DNA of 64,000 nt from Natroniella sp046097105 (lineage in GTDB: Bacteria > Bacillota > Halanaerobiia > Halobacteroidales > Halobacteroidaceae): positions 930,001-994,000 of the forward strand of contig NZ_CP175562.1 of the NCBI RefSeq assembly GCF_046097105.1, written 5' to 3'. The notes below the pieces were generated by a model that saw nothing but the letters and a program-made list of their open reading frames with translations, was not told the origin of the DNA and did no database searches. This document shows positions 26,714 to 34,010 of this stretch, piece by piece. Both the position numbers and the translations under genes were made by a program. Numbering within the stretch: the first letter of the stretch is position 1; every line of letters starts with the position of its first letter.

Positions 26714-27511
26714 TTAATTGAATTTATTAAAATCTACTCTATCAGGATGGGTATATACATTCAACCTCTTTCCTCTAGCAAATCCAATCACTGTTAAATT
26801 TAATTCTTTAGCAATCTTGATTGTTAGGTTTGTAGGAGCAGATCTAGAGGCTACAATCGGAACCTCTTGCTTAGCAGCTTTAAGTAACATTTCTGAAGAA
26901 ATTCTACCACTAGTCAATAAAATCTTATCTGTAAGATTAATTTCATTCATAAATGCTTCACCAATAATCTTATCGACAGCATTATGTCGTCCTACATCTT
27001 CATGAAACATAATAATCTCTTCCTGATCAGTCAAACAACAACTATGTACTCCACCAGTCTGTTTGAAGAGTTTGGATTGACGACTCATCTTTTTTATTAA
27101 ACTTAAAATCTTTTTAACATTAATCTTTGTTTTTTCTTTTTTAAGTTTTTTAGTACCTAAAGAATCCAACACATTATAAAAAACGGTACCTTTACCACAT
27201 CCTGTGGTCAATGTTCTCTTGCCATGTAACTTTTCTCTCATATTCAACTTTTTGTTAGTTGTTATCTTACAAAACCCTTTTTCTGGCTCAACCTCTATTT
27301 GCTTTAATTCAGCAGGTGCCTTTAATAATCCTTCTGAAACTAAAAAACCAACTGTTAGATATTCAAGGCTTTGTGGTGAGCATAATAAAGTGATAAACTC
27401 TTTATTATTTAAAAATATAGTTAATGCATATTCTTTAATTAAAAAATCATCTATCTGTTCAACCTGACCTTTATTATAGCGTATGACTTTGTTTTTAATA
27501 GATAAATCCAT
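26714..27511 (-). CDS. fdhD: Formate dehydrogenase accessory sulfurtransferase FdhD
   Basis: Transfers sulfur from IscS/NifS to the molybdenum or tungsten cofactor of formate dehydrogenase. About 265 aa. The signature TLTTGCGKGTVFYN carries one active Cys (the family often has CxxC). GGVHSCCLTD, FHEDVGRHNAVDKIIGEA and ILLTSGRISSEMLLKAA are all classic FdhD motifs. No formate dehydrogenase gene is in the window. ATG 27511 is chosen, but it is 14 bases from GAAGGAG; an in-frame ATC lies 8 bases from it, so the true start is uncertain. Confidence 0.9.
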   Translation of the reverse strand: MDLSIKNKVIRYNKGQVEQIDDFLIKEYALTIFLNNKEFITLLCSPQSLEYLTVGFLVSEGLLKAPAELKQIEVEPEKGFCKITTNKKLNMREKLHGKRTLTTGCGKGTVFYNVLDSLGTKKLKKEKTKINVKKILSLIKKMSRQSKLFKQTGGVHSCCLTDQEEIIMFHEDVGRHNAVDKIIGEAFMNEINLTDKILLTSGRISSEMLLKAAKQEVPIVASRSAPTNLTIKIAKELNLTVIGFARGKRLNVYTHPDRVDFNKFN

Positions 27512-27692
27512 GACGATAAGAATCACTCCTTCTAGCAAAAAATTTCAAAAATTTAATTCAAATCAATACTATAATTACTACTTTTTATGGCATTAAATAA
27601 CATATAATAATTATAGTACAATTATTAATAATAATCAATTATACCTTGATATTTCAAATGGTATTCAATTTAGTTTGGAGGGAGAGATCTTA

Positions 27693-28814
27693 ATGCAATT
27701 GGTTGAAACATTAAAAAGAAGAGATAGAGAGGATTTAAATCAAATTGCAGCAAACCATCATATTTATTATGAACCTAATTTTTCAAAAACATGGATCAGT
27801 AAAAAAATAAATAAAAAATTATCTGATCCTGCCTATCTTAAAGAGTTAATCGAAAAAAAATTTCCATCTAAGGACATATCAACTATAAAAAGATTAATTT
27901 CAACTGAACCGATCAATAAGGAAGGCTTACGACTTTCTACATATGAAATGTTAGTAGATTTAGGTTTAATTTATGAGCAGAATGAATTTTGTTATTTTCC
28001 CAATGATATTAAAAAATCATTAATAGACCTTTTAGCTACCAAGCAAAGTTTACCTAAAGCTTCTAAAGAAACTAATTTTACTAAAGCTACTGAACAAGAA
28101 CCTATTCTAGATAGTGCTAAAAGAGTAATGAAGATCAAGTGTACCCCTTCATTTTTCCACTATTTATTGATTTTTTTGGGTTATATTACTACTTCTGATG
28201 AGTTAAAAGAGGATAAGATAAAAAAATTCATTTCTAAACTTAATTGCAGTTCAATTTCTAATCATAAGTTATTTGATTATATTCAACTATATTCATTTGA
28301 AAATCAACTCTTAGAAAAATCAACCTACAAAGTAAGTGATAATATTAATAAGTGGCTTAATACATCATATAATGAAAAGATCTTAGTTGGATTAGAAACA
28401 CTCTTTCCTAAATATGCTCAAAAGCTGAGAAATACTATTGCTGTCTTAAGCCATTACCCTTTACAACAACAAATTTCACTCAATCTTTTTCTTGATGAAA
28501 TCAATTATCATAAAACTGATCTTAAGCAACTAGAACTATTAGAATTGATGAAAATATTTACTATTAAAGGTGAGAATATTAAATTAACTCGATTATGTTG
28601 GAAATTATTCAATTCTAAAGCTAAATATAACTTAATTAAACCTAAGAGCAATAACAAAAAAATTATTATTGTTGAAAATACTGAATTAAAATCACTTTGG
28701 TCTATCTTTCAGACGGATTCATCAATAGAAATAACTGATAACCTTGAGCTAAAAGTTAATGAAGCAAATGAAAAATTAAATAGATATTTAGAAAAATCTA
28801 AAAAGGATCACTAA
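27693..28814 (+). CDS. Unknown protein with XPB/Ssl2 N-terminal-like pattern
   Basis: 373 aa, no signal peptide or membrane segment. The N-terminal 110 residues (LVETLKRRDREDLNQIAANH, then SKTWISKKINKKLSDPAYL, then LSTYEMLVDLGLIYEQNEF) follow the winged-helix-like pattern of the N-terminal domain of bacterial XPB-type helicases and related DUFs. No helicase motor (Walker A, DExH) is present. The rest is helical, Lys- and Asn-rich. ATG 27693 has GGAGGGAG nine bases upstream. Role unknown; nucleic-acid or protein binding is inference. Confidence 0.6.
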   Translation: MQLVETLKRRDREDLNQIAANHHIYYEPNFSKTWISKKINKKLSDPAYLKELIEKKFPSKDISTIKRLISTEPINKEGLRLSTYEMLVDLGLIYEQNEFCYFPNDIKKSLIDLLATKQSLPKASKETNFTKATEQEPILDSAKRVMKIKCTPSFFHYLLIFLGYITTSDELKEDKIKKFISKLNCSSISNHKLFDYIQLYSFENQLLEKSTYKVSDNINKWLNTSYNEKILVGLETLFPKYAQKLRNTIAVLSHYPLQQQISLNLFLDEINYHKTDLKQLELLELMKIFTIKGENIKLTRLCWKLFNSKAKYNLIKPKSNNKKIIIVENTELKSLWSIFQTDSSIEITDNLELKVNEANEKLNRYLEKSKKDH

Positions 28815-28827
28815 TGTTTAAGATTAA

Positions 28828-28864
28828 GACCCAACCTCATCTAAATAGGTTAGACGAGGTTGGG
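28828..28864. terminator. Terminator between convergent genes
   Basis: Stem ACCCAACCTC(A)TCTAA / TTAGACGAGGTTGGGT with one mismatch; T-run is short. Confidence 0.75.
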
Positions 28865-28878
28865 TTAATCAATCAGTC

Positions 28879-29598
28879 CTATTTACTTCCTGTAATAACT
28901 AGTGAAAAAGATTCTAATGGTTTATAATCATCAAACTGAAAATTACCATATAAGTTTATTTTTTTGAAGCCAGTTTCAACCAATATATCTCTTAATTTAT
29001 CGCTGGTTAAAGGATATAACAAGACTGAATTATTAAATTCACCATTAGGTGTCTTTAAAAGAGTCTTGAAATTAATTTTTGGCCCTTGACTTTCATAATT
29101 TCTGATTAACTTTATACCATCTGCACCTTCAATGCTAGGTAATTTAGTAATATCTTTAGCTAAAATACGATCATAATTAACAATCTGTAAAGCAAAAGTT
29201 CCTTCCTTTTTCAATAAAGAATAAATTTTGCTGATAAGTTCTCTAATTTCATCTACTCCATCTAAGTGAACTAAAGAGTTTCCAATACAGCTAATCAAGT
29301 CAAAACTTTCTATCGAATACAAAGCATCAATTTTTTTTATGTCCTCATTCTGAAAATCTATGCTAACTCCTTCTTCTTTAGCCTTATTATTAGCAGTAGC
29401 AATCATCTGTTTACTTAAATCAACTGCTGTTAGTCGATAACCTCGCTTAGCTAACGCAATAGGATAAGTCCCCGTACCAGTAGCAAGATCTAAAACTTTT
29501 CCTTTTTCAGATAAGTTTTCTTGTAAAAAATGCAATTTAACTTCTTTAAAAGGAAAAATATGATCATAATAGCGACTAAATTCTTGATAAAATTTCAT
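28879..29598 (-). CDS. Class I SAM-dependent methyltransferase
   Basis: 239 aa. SAM-binding motif I is KGKVLDLATGTGTYPIALAK, motif II YRLTAVDLSKQM, and FDLISCIGNSLVHLDG matches motif IV of small-molecule methyltransferases (Methyltransf_25). The C-terminal half is a beta-rich cap. The ATG overlaps the stop of the upstream gene (TAATG), so the two are translationally coupled. The substrate is unknown. Confidence 0.85.
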   Translation of the reverse strand: MKFYQEFSRYYDHIFPFKEVKLHFLQENLSEKGKVLDLATGTGTYPIALAKRGYRLTAVDLSKQMIATANNKAKEEGVSIDFQNEDIKKIDALYSIESFDLISCIGNSLVHLDGVDEIRELISKIYSLLKKEGTFALQIVNYDRILAKDITKLPSIEGADGIKLIRNYESQGPKINFKTLLKTPNGEFNNSVLLYPLTSDKLRDILVETGFKKINLYGNFQFDDYKPLESFSLVITGSK

Positions 29599-30260
29599 TA
29601 ACCTTCCTCCTCCCAAAAGAAGAGATCATCATAATAATCTTTTTCGATTTGACGCTGGCACTTAATTGCTGGATTAATTGCTTCCATAAAACCTTCTATC
29701 CAAATTTGATATAACTGGTGCATTAACTTGATAGAAAAATCCACTTCACTCCAAAACTCAGTATGTAATTTCGAATGATGCCGCCAAACTATTTTATTCT
29801 CTTCATTTATAACAATAGTTGATAATCTATCACAAGGCATTCTTTCTAAAAAATTATTCTTTAATGCTCTAAAGGCCAATTCTAGATTATTTTCTTGCTT
29901 CTCCTGCCATATTTCCCGGGCCAACTCTTGCCCTTGTTTATAATAAGTTTTTCTTAATAAGGTTTCATTCGAAAACTCTTCCACTAATTTTTTAACACAA
30001 GCTGTTTCTCGAGTTTGAGCAGTAGTAATTGCCTCTTCTAACCAAGGATGGATATGCTCTTCCCCTATCAACTTCTCTAGTGGCTGTTCAGCTTTTAATT
30101 GACCATATTCTTCTCGCAATTGTTTAGTTAATGGATCTACTTTTTTTCCATATTGCTCTTTAAAATTTGTTAATAGTTTTACTTCACGCTCTTCAATAAT
30201 CATAATTTGCTTGTAAAGCCAATTATGAATTTCTCCTAGTCTTAAACTCATTTTTTTCAC
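29598..30260 (-). CDS. Hypothetical protein coupled to a methyltransferase
   Basis: 220 aa, soluble, rich in Trp, Glu and Lys. N-terminal LGEIHNWLYKQIMIIEEREV, a Glu/Arg/Thr helix around 78-100, then ERMPCDRLSTIVINEE and NKIVWRHHSKLHTEFWSEVD, which look like a beta-hairpin rich in possible metal ligands (C, D, H, H, H). I do not recognise the family. TAATG overlap with the methyltransferase start suggests joint function. Confidence 0.55.
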   Translation of the reverse strand: MKKMSLRLGEIHNWLYKQIMIIEEREVKLLTNFKEQYGKKVDPLTKQLREEYGQLKAEQPLEKLIGEEHIHPWLEEAITTAQTRETACVKKLVEEFSNETLLRKTYYKQGQELAREIWQEKQENNLELAFRALKNNFLERMPCDRLSTIVINEENKIVWRHHSKLHTEFWSEVDFSIKLMHQLYQIWIEGFMEAINPAIKCQRQIEKDYYDDLFFWEEEG

Positions 30261-30371
30261 TCCTCATCTCACTATTACCTATATTATTAGAAATCATTAT
30301 TAAATTTATTACGAAAGCTTATTTTTGGTTTCATAGCAATATAAGAAACTTCTGCCCATTATTATAACCTC

Positions 30372-30560
30372 TTAACTTTCTTTTAACTTAATACAACCAA
30401 GAGGACATTCTCTAACACAGTTTTCACAGCCAACACAACTTTCTGGATTAACAACTTTAGATACATCTTCAATTTCAAAGACATTAGGATTAGCTGGGCA
30501 GGTAGATTCACAAAGACCACAAGTAATACATTCTTCTTCATTAACTATGGGATAAGCCAT
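30372..30560 (-). CDS. 2[4Fe-4S] ferredoxin
   Basis: 62 aa with two clusters: CITCGLCESTCPAN (about 11-25, followed by an extended spacing typical of clostridial Alvin-type) and CVGCENCVRECPLGC (about 42-56). Low-potential electron carrier for anaerobic metabolism. Ribosome site AAGGAGG before ATG. Monocistronic. Confidence 0.93.
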   Translation of the reverse strand: MAYPIVNEEECITCGLCESTCPANPNVFEIEDVSKVVNPESCVGCENCVRECPLGCIKLKES

Positions 30561-30636
30561 ATTAATTCCTCCTTGTTTAATTATTATATCTTTATTATAA
30601 AGTAATATCTATCATTTGTAATTGATTTAAATCACA

Positions 30637-31422
30637 TCACCAAGTTAAATTATTAATAATCTCCTCCCCTAAGCCTAAATGCTCCTCTCCTGCCTGGTTA
30701 ATATCACTAATTTTTGTAAAGACGTCATCGATTAAAGATGTAATATTAGAGAAGTGAACATCTACCTTCTTTGTAATTTCTTCACTGTCTTCAATTTTAG
30801 ATATTAAATTTTTAATACTTTTTTTAGATTTATTCAGCAATTGATAAATCCTTTTAGTACTATTAATAATTTTTTTCAATAACTTAGCAGTCTTAACTGC
30901 TAAACTCTTGATTTCTTCTGCTACTACTGAAAAGCCAGTGCTACCTTTATTAACCCTTGCTGCCTCAATTGAAGCATTTAAAGCCAACAAGTTAGTTTGA
31001 TTAGCAATATTTTTTATTTCCCCTACAAAGTAGGCAATATTATTAATTTCTTCATGCAATTCAGTAAAGTTAGAATAAAATTGGTCCAGCTCGGTTGTAG
31101 AAGCATTTAGTTTAGATTCCATTTCAGTAATGATCTCTTCTCCTAATTTATTTTCATTTAAAACCTCTTTCACATCTTTATTAATTTGATTTACTTGACT
31201 AATAATCCAATCATCCTCCTCAATCATCTGATTAATCTGTCCTTTAACATCATCTTTTAACTTATATAATCTATTCTGGCAACTATCTGCTTCTGCTAGT
31301 GCTTTCTTTAACTCAGTTAGTTTCTGTTTTTGTGCTTCTAACTTTTCTTTAAGTTCTTTATTTTCTCTTTCCAATTCTTGAATCTCACTTTTATAATGAT
31401 TACTTTTATTTATAAATAACAA
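30637..31422 (-). CDS. Soluble chemoreceptor-like protein (MCP signalling domain only)
   Basis: 261 aa. An N-terminal coiled coil (about 10-80) leads to the MCP hairpin tip region QTNLLALNASIEAARVNKGS and TGFSVVAEEIKSLAVKT, the CheA/CheW-binding signature with slight divergence (normally AGEXGRGFAVVA). There is no membrane segment and no ligand domain. It could be a cytoplasmic receptor or a chemoreceptor-derived scaffold. Start TTG 31422 has GGGGGGG upstream. No other chemotaxis genes nearby. Confidence 0.8.
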   Translation of the reverse strand: MLFINKSNHYKSEIQELERENKELKEKLEAQKQKLTELKKALAEADSCQNRLYKLKDDVKGQINQMIEEDDWIISQVNQINKDVKEVLNENKLGEEIITEMESKLNASTTELDQFYSNFTELHEEINNIAYFVGEIKNIANQTNLLALNASIEAARVNKGSTGFSVVAEEIKSLAVKTAKLLKKIINSTKRIYQLLNKSKKSIKNLISKIEDSEEITKKVDVHFSNITSLIDDVFTKISDINQAGEEHLGLGEEIINNLTW

Positions 31423-31562
31423 AACAATCCCCCCCTCTCACTTTAATTTGATTTTACTATTCTTTAACAAAGTTTACTATGAGAATTATCACAAAAATTA
31501 AAATAGAATACTTTATTTAAATTAAGTTAATAATAACTATGACTTTGAAGGGAGGAATAAAA

Positions 31563-31712
31563 ATGCGTTTTATGAACTTATTTAATCGCAAAGAAGGCTT
31601 TCTAAGTGATATTTTCAATAGAAAGTCTTCAAACTCAAATTCAAAATCAATCTATACTAAAGTCTTAGCAGTTACAGGGATTTATCTGCTAAGGAGAATG
31701 CTTAAAAAGTAA
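31563..31712 (+). CDS. Small basic hypothetical protein (49 aa)
   Basis: Starts MRFMNLFNRKEGFLSDI, a Ser/Asn linker, then TKVLAVTGIYLLRRMLKK. Basic, with a short hydrophobic C-terminal helix, possibly membrane-associated. GGGAGGA is eight bases before ATG and a perfect terminator follows, so it is a real short transcript. Unknown function. Confidence 0.65.
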   Translation: MRFMNLFNRKEGFLSDIFNRKSSNSNSKSIYTKVLAVTGIYLLRRMLKK

Positions 31713-31728
31713 CCTTCTTTCAAAGAAT

Positions 31729-31759
31729 AAATAATCCAGGGGAAACCCTGGGTTATTTT
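31729..31759 (+). terminator. Terminator of the 49-aa gene
   Basis: Stem AAATAATCCAGGG / CCCTGGGTTATTT (one mismatch) with a GAAA loop and trailing T's. Confidence 0.85.
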
Positions 31760-31893
31760 ATTATTAAGCAGATTATTGTAAGTTTAGTTTTAGTCTATAA
31801 CTGAAGGTCATTTTATTTGTAATAGATGTATAATCTTTCAAATCATTCTAAATACTAAAGGTAGATTTTTAACATATCCAAGGAGGTAGATTA

Positions 31894-33813
31894 ATGGCAA
31901 AATTAATACCAGGTATTGAAGAGTTAACTGATGGCAAAGTTAGTGTTCATGAAACTGTCAATGAAATGTATGAAAAGATTCATCAGGATGGATTGAGTAA
32001 TGTTTTTGATCGTTTCGATCCCCAAGAAAAAATCCGTTGCGGATTTTGTAGTGATGGAGTCAGCTGTCAACTATGTACAAATGGCCCATGTCGAATTTCA
32101 GAAAAAGTAGGAGCAGAACTTGGTGACTGTGGGATTGATCCTGATGCAATGGCAATGCGTGATATGTTATTAAGAAATATTATGGGTACCAGTACTTATG
32201 CCCATCATGCTTATAATGCTTTTAGAACCCTTAAGTCTACCGGAGAAGGAAAAACACCTTTCGGTATTACTGATGAAGAAAAGCTAAATTGGATGGCAGA
32301 AGCAGTAGGGGTTGATACTTCTCAAACCAAAGAAGAAATTGCTATTCAATTAGCAGATTTTTTAATTGATCAGTTGAGCAGTGATTATGATGATCCTCCT
32401 GCAATGGTAGAAATTTTTGCCCCAGAACCCCGTAAAAAAGTATGGCAGGATCTAGCTATCTATCCTGTGGGAGTTATGCATGAAATTAAAGATGCAACGG
32501 CCAGTTGTTTAACAAATGTCGATGGAGATCATTTCTCTCTAGCAAGGAAAGCATTACGAGCTGGAATTGCTACAATCTATGGAGCACAATTAGGACTGGA
32601 AATGGTTCAAGATATTTTATTTGGTACTCCTATGCCCCATGAAGTTGATACAGATATGGGGATTTTAGACCCTGATTATGTAAATATTATGTTCAATGGA
32701 CATGAACCCTGGACAGCAGTTGCTACTATTTATGCTGCTCGTGATCCTCAAATTCAACAGAAAGCTAAAGATGCTGGAGCAAAAGGAGTTAGAGTAATTG
32801 GCTCAATAGAAACTGGACAAGAATTATTACAACGTTTTGAAATAGATGAAGTATTTAGAGGGTTGATCGGTAACTGGTTAGCGATTGAACCTGTCTTAGC
32901 TACTGGTGCAGTAGATATCTTTGCTATGGATGAAAACTGCTCTCCACCTAATTTAAAGCCTTACGAAGAAAAATATCAGGTCAAACTCGTTTCAGTTAAT
33001 GATTTGGTAAGAATTCCAGGAGTAGAAGATAACTATGATTATAAACCAACAGAAGTAGGAGATACAGCACAAAAATTAATTGATATGGGAATAGATAACT
33101 TCAAACAACGAAGGGAGAATGTAACTCCACATGTACCACAGCGAGTCCAAAAAGCTATTTCAGGTTTTTCTACTGAAGCAGTTATTAACGCTCTGGGAGG
33201 AAAATTAGATCCTTTAGTTGATGTTCTCAAAGCAGGTAATATTAAAGGAGTTGTCGGATTGGTCAACTGTACTACTTTAGCTAATGGGCCACATGATTAT
33301 ATGACAGTCAACCTAGCTAAAGAGTTAATCAAACGGGATATATTAATTGTCAGTGGTGGATGTGGTAACCACGGATTGGAAGTAGCCGGACTAGCTGATC
33401 TTAAAGCAGCTGAACAAGCCGGTGAAGGATTAAAAGCTGTCTGCGAACAGCTTAATATTCCACCAGTTCTTAGCTTTGGAACCTGTACTGATACGGGAAG
33501 AATCTCAATGTTAGTAACTGAACTTGCTAACTTCTTAGAAGTAGATACTGCTCAATTACCAGTAGCAGTAACTGCTCCCCAGTATCTAGAGCAAAAAGCA
33601 ACTATCGATGCTATGTTTGCGTTAGCATATGGGTTATATACTCATCTATCTCCTACTCCTCCAGTTGCTGGCGGGCCAAAGTTAGTTAAATTATTGACTG
33701 AAGATTTAGAAGAGCTGACAGGAGGAAAGGTTGCTTTAGGAAATGATCCTAAAGAAGCTGCTGATGGAATTGAAGCACATATTATGAAAAAAAGAGAAGA
33801 ACTTGGTCTTTAA
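31894..33813 (+). CDS. cooS: Anaerobic carbon-monoxide dehydrogenase, catalytic subunit
   Basis: Ni-Fe-S enzyme that oxidises CO to CO2. 639 aa, the normal length. N-terminal Cys set CGFCSDGVSCQLCTNGPCRI (about 49-68) binds the B and D clusters; later NCTTLANGPHDYM, SGGCGNHGLEVAG and FGTCTDTGRISML carry C-cluster ligands. ATG is behind AAGGAGG. It stands alone: no CooC, CooF, acetyl-CoA synthase or hydrogenase genes flank it, so its partner is unknown. Strong terminator follows. Confidence 0.95.
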   Translation: MAKLIPGIEELTDGKVSVHETVNEMYEKIHQDGLSNVFDRFDPQEKIRCGFCSDGVSCQLCTNGPCRISEKVGAELGDCGIDPDAMAMRDMLLRNIMGTSTYAHHAYNAFRTLKSTGEGKTPFGITDEEKLNWMAEAVGVDTSQTKEEIAIQLADFLIDQLSSDYDDPPAMVEIFAPEPRKKVWQDLAIYPVGVMHEIKDATASCLTNVDGDHFSLARKALRAGIATIYGAQLGLEMVQDILFGTPMPHEVDTDMGILDPDYVNIMFNGHEPWTAVATIYAARDPQIQQKAKDAGAKGVRVIGSIETGQELLQRFEIDEVFRGLIGNWLAIEPVLATGAVDIFAMDENCSPPNLKPYEEKYQVKLVSVNDLVRIPGVEDNYDYKPTEVGDTAQKLIDMGIDNFKQRRENVTPHVPQRVQKAISGFSTEAVINALGGKLDPLVDVLKAGNIKGVVGLVNCTTLANGPHDYMTVNLAKELIKRDILIVSGGCGNHGLEVAGLADLKAAEQAGEGLKAVCEQLNIPPVLSFGTCTDTGRISMLVTELANFLEVDTAQLPVAVTAPQYLEQKATIDAMFALAYGLYTHLSPTPPVAGGPKLVKLLTEDLEELTGGKVALGNDPKEAADGIEAHIMKKREELGL

Positions 33814-33820
33814 ATAGAAA

Positions 33821-33854
33821 AACAAAAAGTTCCCAAGGGAACTTTTTGTTTTTT
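33821..33854 (+). terminator. Terminator of cooS
   Basis: Perfect 14-bp stem AACAAAAAGTTCCC/GGGAACTTTTTGTT with a 2-base centre and T6. Confidence 0.92.
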
Positions 33855-34010
33855 AAAGTTATTTAGTTATGTTACTTTTATACCATAGCTATCAGTTGTC
33901 AGCTGGTAACTGTATCATATAGAACAGCTATCTATCAAAACTTACCAAGAATAATCTGATTCCTATTTTTCGATACTAAATTTAAAGAGTAGAGCTAGGA
34001 GGAGATTAAA

